This document shows, piece after piece, positions 50,601 through 63,526 of a stretch of DNA of 64,000 nt. Position 1 is the stretch's first letter. Each line of letters opens with the position of its first letter. A program made the translations under genes and the position numbers. Below the pieces are notes generated by a model. That model was not told where the DNA came from. It saw nothing but the letters and a program-made list of their open reading frames with translations, and did not search any database. The stretch is taken from contig NC_092569.1 of the NCBI RefSeq assembly GCF_037975245.1, forward strand, positions 20,205,001-20,269,000, in the 5' to 3' direction. The stretch is from Apostichopus japonicus. Its lineage: Eukaryota > Echinodermata > Holothuroidea > Aspidochirotida > Stichopodidae.

Positions 50601-53600
50601 TATCACATGGTACAGATATCTCACGGGCGCACAACTTTTGAACGTAAAAGTTTCTTAACATACGCAATAAAAAATATAGTTCGATCTTTCGAGCGGAATT
50701 GCAATAAAACTGCAGGAAAGTACGTGGAGAACTTTTCGATCATTAATCTTAGTTAATTTATGTATTCAATGCTGTAGAGAAATATTAGACCCGCAGTTGC
50801 TGGAACGAAACAAGCGAATTTCGACCTTCAGCTGATGGCCTACTAGCACATGATGCGTGAATGGTGTCGTCACAGTTAACTATGCTGCAAATAGGAAAAT
50901 AAAATGATTTTTTTTACAGTCATTCTAGATTAACATAAGTAGTAAAGCTTCATCGACCGACGAGGTAGCGAAAAGTAACATTCAAGTGCAAATCCATAAT
51001 TATATATTTAAAAAGTGAATATTTCGAAAAAAAAATCGATATACATTCAATAACATTGGTATTGTACTGTATTGTAACTCCATGAATGATCGATACTGAA
51101 ATCGAGGTAAAGTATATTTTTAAGTACTCTTTCAAATTGCTTTTATCCAAATTAAACAGCTCGTGACTCTGACGTTCGTGGATACTTTAAATGCACAAGT
51201 AAAGTCGCAGAGAAGGAAGACATGCATGTACATACTACAAATGAAGGTAAGATGGACGGTGTGAACCTTCTTTCTAGTTTACGGACAATTTCATTGTAGA
51301 AACCGTTTCATAAAATTATACCAAATATTTCAGGCTTGATAATATAGAAAAAAATAATTTTAATATGTTACATCAAAAGCACACGCGTCAGTCAGAATTG
51401 TTTTACTTGTACTTAAACCATCAATGAATCATTAAAAAGAACATGCCTAATGGACTAAAATGACCTTTTTTCCCTTTTCCTTCACTAGCCAACCATCTCT
51501 TAACAAATTAAAAGGCCATTAAAATATCATTTTACACCAAAAATGCGATATCTACCTAATGAATGGAATGAATGTTATACGCCACTTACCTTGACATACT
51601 AGTAAAAAAATTACAAACACCTTACTAAAGCAGATATATCTCCAAAAGGAACGATAATTTTGCCAGCTGTCTTATCGTACAGACAAGCATTTCTGTCGTC
51701 TAAGACAGAAACGACCATTAGACTTACATCTTAATTAATACCATTGGCGACTCACCATCTATATCTCAATTTGTAGGCCAGCTATCAATTTCCGTCATTT
51801 TGTTTTGAAATTTAATATCGACGACAGAACAAATATAATGTGTTCTCAGTATATGAACATGTATCCCAACAAAGCACCCAAGTATATATAAGCAGTTTTT
51901 ATTGTAACATCAGATTATTCAGCGTTGGATTAGTTTCTGATTTTAAACGTCACCATGCTTGATTCAATCAAGAACCCTCTCACTCACAAAAAAAATATCT
52001 TACCACCCCACCCCCACCACCACCCCCACCCCCACCACCTCCTCCGATTCGCCTAATTGGGAAACTTCTAGAAAATCAGACATTAAGTAAAATATAGAAG
52101 CATTTGGAAATTATTCATAATTCTGGACTCCTTTCTCCCATGATATTAAACGTATTCTAGTTACAAGTGCACTTGGTTCAGATAATGAGGTTACCTCGCC
52201 GTTGACACCACGTCATACACCACGCATAGAATATTTAATCAATTATGTTCATTGGAGAGTCGTATATAAACTGCTCTGGTCCGTTGAGATGAACATTGCC
52301 CCAAATACCTTACATTTGAATCCTTCCTTGGCATTGTAGAACACTTCTTACTTTTGTTTTGTTTTGCCTGTAATACTTTCATTGTGAAACTTAGTCATCA
52401 TGTTTAACACGGGCCGCGAATTTTTTTCCCAAACAGGTTTGCAATTGTGTGTAAATATAGTCGCTCATGATTGGTCGGAAAAGTTACGTCATAACAATGA
52501 AATCTTCACTTCGAAGTTATCAAAATGTCTGCATCCATTCGTTGCAACGAAGATATACCCGTTCAAAATTACCCGCAGCTTTTCGTAAATATATGGAGAT
52601 GTGTTTGGAATTGGTTTAGACATATTGAGCCCACTAGTATTGTACGATCTACTTTGATCGAAGATTTCTGTGAAGGCATTAATCGATAACATCGCACAGT
52701 GAAAGTTTCGTACAGGGGTACATAAAACATGCGCTGTAGGCCTATATGTATTAAAACTATGTATAGTAAAGGCTTCACAATTGACGCACCCCGTAATTGA
52801 CGCACCTTCAATTATTACTAGCAACGATACAGCAGGCCACTTAAACTTTTTGCAGTCAAGCAGAGTTACATCTTTCACGAGTTTGAATGCATTTCAGCTA
52901 TTTAATGACCAAATTGTGGTACTTTTTTAAGATTTTAACACCCTTCCCCTAGTTTTGCACGTATTTTGGGCATTTGGAAATCTTACACCCTAAAAATAAC
53001 CAACGTTACCTCAATATGATAACACTACTCTCTGGGACCTGACTTGTCTGACCTTAGAGGCTCAGAGCATAGCAAACGGCATATAAAGTCAATGGATGTG
53101 TACTAAGGCCTACACTACAGTTAGCTTATCGACGAATGTGTCAATTTAGGGGTATGAAAGAACTTGATACGGCAAACATTTTGTGATCAAATTCTGCTCA
53201 ATTGTATAGTGCATAAGCACAGAATCTTAAATATTTTGAGATCATAACATTTCTGAGGAACTACTCATATGAAAAACACATACAGTTGAGTGATTTGGAT
53301 TTTTCCTTGATAGTTATCGTTGAACAAATCCTTAAGTGCGTCAATTATGAGCCCACCACAGTGCAGTGACGGAAATATATCATACTGTACACTATACTGT
53401 TTTGCGTATATTCATTCAAGACTACTCGCGTCGTGAAGATGATTTTGGTGTAGGCCTACCCATTCCACGAAACGAATTCTGATTTCAATAGAACGGCTGA
53501 CGAATCTTGGATGACGTAAACACGAACCCGATAGAATGTAGCGTATGTATCATAAGTAAGGTCAACATGTTGTCCAACCATTAAAAGTAAAGTTAGGGCG

Positions 53601-56600
53601 TTTGCAGGGAAACCGCGTAACAAGACTTCATTAAGTGTCAGTGTGTAACTCAGTGAATGCCTTCGAACTTCCAAGCGATGGTCATTATTGATGCTGACGT
53701 CACGAGCAATTGATTGGCTGAAAATTCCGGAATTGCAAACTTGTTTGGGAAAAAAAAATTCGCACACGGGCCTAGGCTGGATGTAACAATGTTGTAGGAC
53801 CATAGCCATATGCCTAGGCTATCATGTGATTTTACACTGTAATTAAGGACTTCAGGCGATATTACCCTCACCCTATAATATGTTTGGTGCAGACAGTGGA
53901 TCAAAGAAGATCAAACAACGAATATTTTGAATACTAATTCCGTTTCACTCCTTTCTTACATGTACTTACACATATTAGTTTCCAGTGGACCTAACACCAC
54001 GCCATACGCTATGACAAAAGAGGAACAGGACGTATCTACCACCAAGGATGGTAGGCTTGTTTGTTAATTTTGTTTAGTTAAATTCAATTTATTCCCCACC
54101 TCCCCCCAGTAAAAAAAAAAAAAAAAAAATGTGCAATTTACTGTTAGTTAATGTACCTAAAGGAGAAGTAAGCCTAAAGACCATTGATAACATTATACAC
54201 TTACTTTCATGGTTATCATAGGAACGTCAAATAGAGAACGTTTGGAATACTAAATCTGTTTCACTCATTTCTACCATGATATTACTCACATTCTAGTTAC
54301 CAGTGAACCTGGGTCAAGTAATGAGGGTACCTCGCTTCCGGTTGACACCACATCATACACCACGATCCGTACAAACTGTGTTACGAGTAATGGCAGTGTT
54401 ATTCAGGTAAGAGTTAGGAACAGCCTTATTTCGATAATGTTTCGATGTAATTCAAATATTTAATTATCATAGCATTGCTATTATTCAGTTGCATTTAGTC
54501 AAGTTTCATTTTAAGAATGATTAGAGTGCAACTTATTGAAAGTTTCAGTCCACTCTTGCGTTTTACATGTTGGAAAAATGGATAAAGAAATGATGGGAGC
54601 CAGATGGAAACATTAAATATTTGTTCATTAACCTTCATTTTCAAGTTATATAATAACCTAATCGGATAAGCCTGATTGTACAGTTGTTGACAATATACGG
54701 CAGATTTTGGTTTCAAGTTGTTTGTAGAATTGACGTGACATATTTTTTTGTTAACAACGGAAATATAATTATATCTGCATAGAAGAATGTACCAATGAAC
54801 TCGCTGTTCTTGTAAGAAGACAATGAAAACACGCAAAACAAAGACAAAGGTTTAATCAACTGTACCATGAAACAAATATCAGTGAAGTGATTTGCGAGCT
54901 AATTTGGACCGTTATGTGTCTTCTCAGATACAGTAAAGTGAAACTGCATCTTAACTTAGCAATTTAGTGTGAAGTTAGTCTTTTTCTGAACAAGCAATAT
55001 CATCTTCACGCACCCGCTCAATATAGCCAAGTTGATTTTACGCTGTTAGAACCATTTGAATTCATATTAAGTTATTGTGCATTTGGAATACAGACAATTT
55101 TGTATCCTACATAATTTAATCTAAGATGATATTTTAACCTAACTTGGAATCTTTGGGGAGTTTTAACAAGATTGTACAATTTCTTGTACGAGTTTGATAG
55201 ACTAAAATTAGAGTAAATCAATAAAATGGCCTAAATTATTAGTATTCTTTCTCTTTTTGGAGTGTTGATTTCGGTAATGCCATATTATGATAAATTCAAT
55301 GCAAAATATAGCTTGAGGGTGGAAATCTGGTCTCTTCTCGAAAATAAAATATTATTTAAGTACAAGTTTATTTTATTGGTGTTTGTGTCTGTTTGCATTG
55401 TTTTGTCTTCAATTTGAAAAAAAGAAAGTTTTAACTAACCATTTCTCAATGCTAGACAAGCTAGAAGATAGTATATTGATAATATATTGCATACAGTGAA
55501 CCACAGATCCCTAATTATATGTTTTGTCTTTCAAATGTTTTCGTCCTAATTTTCCTGTCGGTTTTCATTTCATCATTTTACTTCTGAACTTCTTTTGACT
55601 TGATTTCTCTTTTGATTCAGTATGGTTCACTTCTCGTGAATGCAGACTGTACAAGGATTTCAACCTGTGATAATGGAGTGATGAACCATACTGATCTATA
55701 TCAGTGTAGCTCTAATGCGGTTTGTGAAGTCCGTAACGATGTGCGCAAATGTTACTGCATGAGTGGTTACCATGGTAATGGAGTGAATTGTACAAAACAC
55801 ATGACCGACTGTAAGGATTGGTACGATGCTGGAATCACTAAAACTGGTATTTATACCATCAAACCAACTAACTGGAGTGGAGCATCATTTCATGTGTCCT
55901 GTAATATGACTGACGGAGGAGGATGGACGGTAAGTCTAGTATGACATCCTATAGTATAGATGATGCATTGTATATGTATAAAATGACTGACGGAGGAGGA
56001 GGATGGATGGTTAGTCCAATAGGACATCCCATAGTATAGACGATATATTGTATATCAATAATATGACAGACGGAGGAGAATGGGCGGTAAGTCTAGTATG
56101 ACATCCTATAGTATAGACGATATATCGTATATTTATAATATGACTGACGGAGCAGGATGGACGGTAAGTCTAGTGTGACATCCTATAGTACAGACGATAT
56201 ATTGTATATGTATAATATGACTGATGGAGGAGGATGGACGGTAAGTCTAATATAACTGCTTTTAGTATAGACGGTATATTTGATTTTCACTGGAGAGGGG
56301 AGGTGTGACACAACTACCCCATCGGCAACCCGATTCCACCCCAACACAACCATACCCAGACACCATCCCCACCCCATATCTGCACACTGTCTACAATTTT
56401 ACAGTGTAAAAATGTTTCTCTTTGGGTTATACTTTTTTACGTTATTCATTTTATTTGTAACAATGCAAACCCATTTTCCGTTGCTCTTTTTAATGCATTC
56501 CATAATTTACACTAACGCTTTCCTTTTACATCTTTTGACCACATAACCTGTGGCGTTTTACGTTGATGATTAATGTATTATAACCGATCAGAATATGATA

Positions 56601-58767
56601 TCCACATGTTTAAGGTTGCGGGTATTTTTAACCTTATTAAGTCATAGCTCACGAAGGAACCACATCTATTTTGACATTTTGATATATACAGCAATGTGCC
56701 AGATGCAGTTTTCACCTCTTGGAGTTTCACCTATGACCTTGGGCGCAAGGATGAACTTCTTTTCTCTTCCAAACAGAGAATGGGGGAGAAGTTGCTGACA
56801 TCTGACATCACAGTTTAGACAACCACATGCATGTAATTTAGTTGCTCGCTACGATAGTTGAGAATAAATAACATCTTGTTTTAATGATACTGGTAAAACA
56901 GTGTTAGTATGATATTTCTCTCTCCCCATCAGGTATTCCAACGTCGCGTTAATGGTTCTGTTGATTTCAATCGGACCTGGATCAGCTACAAAGAAGGCTT
57001 TGGTGATGTCAGTCATGAATTTTGGTTGGGTAACGATAAACTGTATCACCTCACCAATCAAGGCAATTATCAACTCCGGGTTGATTTTGTGAGCAAAGAT
57101 GGTGATCCATTCTGTTCTAACATTGACCGGTTCCGTATCAACAATGAAAGTGACAACTATCGACTGTCTGGATTAGGAGAATACAGCGGAAATACAGGTT
57201 TGTGAACAGTAAGGCTATTGAACAGTAAGGCTATTGTATGATTTAACTTCATAACAAATAATCAATGCTTAAACGTTGTAATCCTAATTCAGTTATATCG
57301 GCCATTTTAATGATGCATTCGTGGTGATAATCAAAAAGTACTATATATTATTAGATCCACATCTGAATTTAAAATCACTCTCGTAGGACGAATCCAAGTC
57401 TATGTAAAGTTTTATACTGAGCCTATCATAACAATTCAATCTACCGCCACATCTGTACAGTCCACGGACGCTTTTCAGGCACATCCAATATCATGTTAAT
57501 ATTAAGAAAAAGAAATAATGAAACCAAATGTTACGGTTGACGTAAAATGTTAAGATCGTAGGATAATATAGACAGATGGAGAAGTATAATCATTATAATA
57601 TTAATATCATTCGTGAATGGAATTTACAATATACTGGTAATATTTGGATGTCGAATATGTTTGGACTAAGTCTAGAAGTTTTTTGCTATATGTAAGCTGC
57701 AGGTTGTCATACCATGGTAATACACGCAATAATAATATGAATGTAATATTTCACACAAGTTTTTATCAAAGATACTGTTTTTTTTTTACATTGATTTCGC
57801 TTACGTAAATTATGAGTAACTCCTTACCCGTTGAAAGTTTGCCTTTCATCACCACCTTGATGTTTAAAATTTTACATTTTAATTGATGGCATTACATAAA
57901 AATAATCTTTCCGTTTATGAGACAGTAATCTTAAAAAGTATACAAACCACACGTTTAACAGTTTGTCGGCATATCAAAAAAATTAAAACAATGTAAAATA
58001 ACAATATCTTTCGGACCATATTCAAGTTTACTGTTAGTAACTCAAATGCAGGTGTAGCGGGAAGGAATTCAATTGGGTAGTGGGAAGTGGGGGGGGGGGG
58101 GGATGGGAGTGCAAAACTTTCCAGGGACAGATAGGCATGTGACATTGGGAAACTCACGTCCGTGAGAAAGACCCTGTGTCAATTTTAGTTTTTTTTTTTT
58201 GTTTTTCAACGTCAGATTAATTTTCATTAAAATTGTCTTTAAATTGTAAAATTAAGTATTTTTACAAAATTGGGAGGAAGTGAGAGACTCATCCCCAGCC
58301 GTGTGCCCGGCTTCTCTGCCCTGTAATGTTTATTCACTTTTATCTTCAAGCATTATAATATGATAACAGAGATTGAATAGTTGATAATATGATAACTCGT
58401 GATGTTAAGAGATAATTTCCCAACTATGATGCATACTACGGTACTCTATCACGACGTTGACTGTTTATGTTTTATTTTCAACTCAATATACATTACTATA
58501 GTTAAATGCATTCATTTTATTGTTTAATCTTCAGGTGGTGCTGGTCGTGTTAATCGTTTCAGTTCACCCTTCAGTACCTCGGACAGGAACAATGGAGAAT
58601 GCTCTTATGACTACCATTGTGGCTGGTGGTTCCGGGAATGTCATATACGTTCCCTCAATGGTGACTATCATGCAGCACTGAATGCAAGGTCAGGTGTATC
58701 CTGGTATAGATATCATCATTACTATGATAATATCAAGTATACTGAGATGAAGATAAGGCCTGTCTAG
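44635..58767 (+). CDS. Fibrinogen-related protein FREP-2, complete
   Basis: Seven exons: 44635-44689, 51160-51246, 53979-54050, 54297-54406, 55621-55929, 56933-57197 and 58535-58767 (TAG). Phases are 1,1,1,0,0,1 and all borders are AG/GT, giving 376 aa with no break. Residues 1-18 are a signal peptide (MKSTVSLLLTVAYVALIR). Residues 19-108 form a Ser/Thr-rich stalk built from three small exons. An EGF-like module with six Cys (C124, 137, 143, 152, 154, 165) follows, then a fibrinogen C-terminal domain (C172 to the end, about 205 residues, near the usual length) with CNMTDGGGWT, HCGWWFREC and YTEMKIRPV. The protein is probably secreted and binds surface ligands, as in ficolins and invertebrate FREPs. 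The calcium-loop region reads STSDRNNGEC, shorter than the usual Asp-rich loop. Intron 1 (6.5 kb) holds a tandem repeat and a DNA transposon. It is the paralogue of the gene at 333-3945. Confidence 0.92.
45660..46714. repeat. Tandem repeat of about 400 bp, three copies
   Basis: The unit containing GGGTTGACTGTGT recurs at about 45704, 46105 and 46500 (periods about 401 and 395). Units share ATATTCCGATG, CATATTTAGATC and GAATGTATCTAGCGAAAGATG. The third unit is interrupted at 46717 by the DNA transposon and resumes after 50842 with CTAGCACATGATGCGTGAAT. It lies in FREP-2 intron 1. Confidence 0.85.
46718..50842 (-). mobile_element. DNA transposon of unrecognised family, decayed
   Basis: A 4,125-bp insertion with 16-bp perfect inverted ends (TAGGCCATCAGCTGAA) and a second inverted match further in (GTTTCGTTCCAGCAAC at 46758-46773, complement at 50796-50811). 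CTA is duplicated on both sides (46715-46717, 50843-50845), and the empty target is visible in the neighbouring tandem-repeat units. Protein remnants lie on the minus strand. At about 50544-49991 is an N-terminal part with HDKCYRRFIDSKHIAARKR. At about 48994-48607 is a C-terminal part with LPPTKDALIQHVKRSTNQA, then GHGW..N and a Cys-rich end (VGKCLKGRCS, then LPCTDLC), followed by an acidic tail. The same C-terminal layout occurs in many unnamed invertebrate proteins. At least two breaks are present. No known transposase catalytic core was recognised. The 3-bp duplication would fit PIF-Harbinger or CMC types but does not prove either. Confidence 0.8.
49128..49197. mobile_element. End fragment of a hAT-like MITE inside the DNA transposon
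   Basis: AGATCCACCCCTG at the right end, preceded by GGGGGAGGCCCCCC, has the look of a hAT-type terminus (reverse complement CAGGGGTGGATCT). The opposite end was not found, so this is probably a truncated copy. Confidence 0.35.
51985..52045. repeat. C-rich CCACC microsatellite
   Basis: Imperfect runs of CCCCA and CCA in FREP-2 intron 2. No other content. Confidence 0.7.
52161..52230 (+). pseudogene. Decayed copy of a FREP-2 stalk exon
   Basis: Begins after an acceptor-like ATTCTAG and matches the start of exon 54297-54406: TTACAAGTGCACTTGG against TTACCAGTGAACCTGG, then GACACCACGTCATACACCACG against GACACCACATCATACACCACG. An indel near TCGCCGTTG shifts the frame, and no donor follows at the matching point. 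The intron just upstream is also related to that before exons 53979 and 54297, so whole exon-intron units were duplicated here. Confidence 0.7.
55904..56256 (+). repeat. 77-bp tandem repeat carrying FREP-2 exon end and splice donor
   Basis: Five units as in FREP-1. ATGAC motifs lie at about 55906, 55983, 56063, 56140 and 56217 (periods 77, 80, 77, 77). Donor forms are GGTAAGT in four units and GGTTAGT in the second. Because both genes have five units, the array existed before the block duplication. Confidence 0.92.
57357..57993. other. FREP-2 intron segment not shared with FREP-1
   Basis: Counterpart of 2420-3195 with unrelated sequence. No terminal repeats, no exon recognised. Confidence 0.6.
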
Positions 58768-61700
58768 TGCGTTGTGGATGTTTAGAATAATTCTCAGCTT
58801 TGAATAATCTAGAGATAACTTAAACATCATACACAAAGAATGATGATAAACTGATCACCATCGGTAGTGAAACAAGACACATTAAAAATAGTTAATTGTT
58901 TAATATCCATGTTAAGGACCTTCTGCTCTCATTCTTATAATGATGCATATTTAATGTTTGTAACACAGAGTGAACCTGTAAGTATTTTGGTAAATAGCTA
59001 CTATATTCCCATTTATTTTACTTTAATATGTAATCTGTAGACATTACGATTCAAGTTAGTGTCTGGAAGTTAGAAGCTTCCTTATTTTGCTTGGTGGTCG
59101 TTTTTTTCTGTTTGTTCCTTTGGTTTTGTCCATTATGTTATAATAACTGGTTACCTTTCACACCTCACATATCAATAGTGGATTGACTGATGTGTGTGAA
59201 TTGTTGCCTGTAGTTTCTGAATGATAAAAACAGATTTACGTTAGAGCTGATAATTATAACCTCAGCTGACAGACTTACTTAGAAACAGAATTATTCTGGT
59301 ACAGATGCTTATTAGGCAAATTGAATTAGGATAATTGTTCTATTGTACAAGGTTGCAGTTTGTAGGTTAAATTCATCGGTTATTACAAAGTGATAGGTAA
59401 AATACTGCCTTTGTTTTAAATTGTAACTGACATACTTTCTCACCGGGATTTAATCATCTACTCTGGCTGTATTGTAACAAACTACAAATAAATTCAAAGC
59501 AGGAAAATGTATCGTTGTTAACAATCTACATTAATGATTATAAAAGAGTCTATGTACTGTCATTCTTTATAAAACTTCTCTGTCGATCCAGAAGTTATAG
59601 CAAATTTATTCGAGAAATATCTACGAAGAAGAAGAAAACAGAAAAGAACATCAAGAAAGAGAGATTAATATTAGTATATATTACGTCATTTGTTGGGCGA
59701 CGAAATTAGTAATAATCTCAAAGTTTTAGGCAAACGCGGATAATGCCGGACGAAGAATTGGCTAAGATTGTATTTATTCGCTGATCATTAATGGTACAGG
59801 CGAAGCAAAGCCATATCAATTATCTATTCTAGTTAATATCCATCCTCTTTCCCTTCCCTTCTCATCGTGTTCAATTATCATTGAGTATCATTTCACTTTA
59901 ATCTATTACAATTGATTATAGAAAGAAAACAATCTTTTTTTAACATATATTTATAAATGTCATTTGAAGATTCGTTGAATATATGTAGTCACTCAAAAGT
60001 CAGCTTATTTCTTGTTATTGCCCTCTCTTCGTCGTTCTTTCTGTCTCCATTATGTCTCCAAAATCTCTTCTATCGTTTTAAACAATTCCAGATTAACCAA
60101 CTACTATCGTGCAACAGATATATTAAATGGATTATCCATCCGTAATATGCCAATTTACTTAATTCCCGACTCCCAAATCTGATAATTTACATAATCCGTC
60201 ATCGATATGTCACTTTAGAAACCCTTTGTAGTTTCTATCATTAAAGATACTGTCATTATCCACCCCCTCCATCCTCCCCCAGGAATCAGCATCGGAATCA
60301 GTTTCCCTCATCGGAACCAGCTTCAACGGTCCCACGGTCACACTTCCTCCTTTATAAAATCGTGGATCCGTCTCAGATGACAATACGTAATTGCAATGAC
60401 TTATGACTGTTAAGTGAATGCAGTATCATGTTTGACATTTTTGAGACAATTAAGGACATTAAATCTTTAATGTGTGTGTGGAGGGGGGGGGGGGTGGTTG
60501 CAGGGGTTAAGCTGGGTTATCTAACATATTAAGTATTCATTGTCACCGGGCTACTAAAATAAATATGAACACCACAAATGACACTCAGTTACACATATTA
60601 GACATTATATTTCATGAGAGTTGCTCTCTTTCTCTCAAAGTATTTAATATAACATATGGATAGTTTAAAAACGCTTTTTAATGTGAACTGATTGCCGTTT
60701 ACTGATTTTCCACCTCAATATAATTATTCAACACAAGTAAAGAATAACACATATCCACTGTTTTTCATTATCACATGAAGTTGATCGCATAGTATTTATT
60801 ACGTCAATATAGGTGAAGAGTTGATATTTTCGAGGTCGGATAATTACTGTAGGCTGAGTAAAGTGCAGAGGTATACTATTATCTTTAATTAGTTCATATT
60901 TGGCAATCCAGTAATATCACACTAAACCAAATATATCCCAAACTGGAATCTATTTTACCAAAATAATCCTCCAGCTAAACTAACTTGAATTAATTACTTT
61001 AGGCTGTCTCTGATTGGTGAATAATTAGTCGAGACCCTAACCTTGGGGGACTGACGGACGAGGCGCAGCCGAGTTCATTATTGCGTAAACTGTTGGGTCG
61101 AGACTGCTTGTTCACCAATAACAGGCAGCCTAAATTAAATTATTCCTAAAATAACGGATGGTCAGAACATGATGTCATATCAGCCAAGCATATACGCAAG
61201 AATGAAAAATGACATATAGGAAGAGTATGTATGGTCATAACATGGGTCCGTTTGCTGGGGAAGGTTAATGTATGAGTGGTCTGCATTCGATAATTTGATA
61301 TTATGCAATAATAACTCGCTTCTGTTTCCTTAATGTATGATGACGTTATGTCCAACTAGTTAGCGGGCAAAATACTTCTTTGAATAACACCTCATATGTT
61401 ATTCTATTAATCCTCTTTTATTTTCGTTTTTTATTCTTTATTTCCCCACTTGCTCAGGAATGACAAAGATATACCATACACCCACAAAACTTTTAATATT
61501 TAGCAATTAATCCAGTTTCACCATCTAACAGTATAAAATTAGTGCGCATTTGATATGGAACTAACATTAAACATAAGACAACTATAAACATGTTAATGTA
61601 CAGAATCATCCAAGGAATGTAATCAATGTCGTTTTACAAGCTTATTATGGATGTGAATTTCTATAGTTGCATTATTATTCAAATTGGAAGTAACGCTGGA

Positions 61701-63526
61701 AAAGTATACATAGTAGTGAAATAACTTTTTGGTAGTGTTCCTTCTCTCGGGTCGAAGCCTAGCCTAATCCCTGTCCTCAAAGATCTCGAGAATATCTGAC
61801 AACCGCAGAGTAAAGATAATTGGTTTGTACTTCATATATCTCATTTTTTCTTTATGGCTGACCCTGAGTATATCTCTTAGCGTTTAAAGGTATCTGGCTC
61901 TCAAGACTGTGCTATTGGAAGTTGGAATTGAAGGGTCCATTAAACTATTCACGTCCTATTTCAAAATGTTCGTGGATCATATCTCAATGATTACTTTTGG
62001 CAGACAATTCATTTTGTTATGCTGTAAATCGTTAACCCAATGCCATCAGTCAATATTGTACAGTAAACCATATGAAATGAGCCTTTAAACATCTCGCGTC
62101 AATAAATTAAATTGGGATGCCGACTTTGTCTAACACGTTGACCATTGGCTCAGTTCATCAATTGCACACAAAATCTTCATAGGAAAACATGTTGTGGATA
62201 AATGACATGTTGTCAAGGATATAATAATAAAGTCTTCCCCTTTATCTTAAACTAAGGGAAATCGAAAGTAAGATTCTGCCAAAGTCATCGTTTAGTATCT
62301 AACGGATGATAAATTTGTATCGTTATAGGTTTTTTCCTGGCTTTAATGTTATTGCTCTATATGAAGATATTAAAATATGAAGGGGTTTCACAACCGTCTT
62401 TGTTATCTTAAACTGCAATTTGTGTTGAATTTATTACACATTGGTGGTAGCACACTCAAGCGATGAAGGAAAGATCTTTACGGTGGATGGAAACGTTACC
62501 CTGTTGCTTCACTCCAAGAACATAGCAAGGGTTTCAAATGTGAAAACATCACATTACCCTTTCGGGGTAAAAAGTTGTCTTAGTTTATATTAACTATGAC
62601 AGTACAATAATATGAAATAGCCCAATGTTTGTATCCAGTTAGGTATATTTCTTATAACAGTAGCCGTTACCCAATAATCCTCTAATATTATACGCTTTGT
62701 TCAGAATATCAAAACGTTACAATTCATTTCATGAAAGCATGTACACATAAATATACTTTAATTTGTAGTTGATTGAAACAGGTCTAATATTCATCATTGT
62801 TTGGCAGGGAACGAATATGAAATATCTATTCTTATATTATCTGGCTTAGTTGCATGTAAAGTATTGTATTAACTTTCGTTTTTGCGTTGATTGCCTTTTT
62901 GGACAGTTGGACAATTCTGAAAGGGAAAGTTAAACAAACGATAAACCATTTTCTAAAAAGACAATGTCATGAGAAGGTCTTATTCAGTTTTGCTTATCCT
63001 CAGTTTGCATTCAACCCAATTTTAATTGAATTGAACTGACACATATATAATGGGCATTCATATCCATGGATTGTTATTATTATTTTTACTGCCTATGGTG
63101 TAACATACTTCTACTTCACAACTAATAGCACAATGGACAATATGTGTTGTAATAATACATGCATGTGGCGCGTACCGAGCGACATTCGATATTTTTTGAA
63201 ATGATAACTTACTGTGGGTCACTGTCCAAAAGAGACGAAGATGAGACGATGAAAACAGAAAATAAAAAGGGCCCCATCCCCCACCCCGCCTACCCATCCC
63301 CACGTCTACAATGACTCTATAGTAAGTTACAACAACTAATATTCTGAATTATTACATATTTTATGGAGAAGAACGTTGCGACTTCCGTAATGGTCACTCA
63401 TTGAATCCCAGCAATTCTTGTGTCATGCATATATATGCGTGCCAAAGTGCAATTTCTAGCTATCATGATTGTTGTTTTTCTTTGACATAATAATCTTACT
63501 GTATAAACCGTACCCATCAACACGCT
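58768..63526. other. Intergenic, FREP-2 to receptor A' tail
   Basis: Matches 3946-8538. Contains the second copy of the small inverted-repeat element (60999-61134) and a G run near 60483-60493. No supported coding exon. Confidence 0.7.
60999..61134. mobile_element. Small inverted-repeat element (MITE), block copy 2
   Basis: Ends TTTAGGCTGTCTCTG and CAGGCAGCCTAAA, slightly better preserved than the copy at 6161-6293. Same GC-rich centre. Confidence 0.65.
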
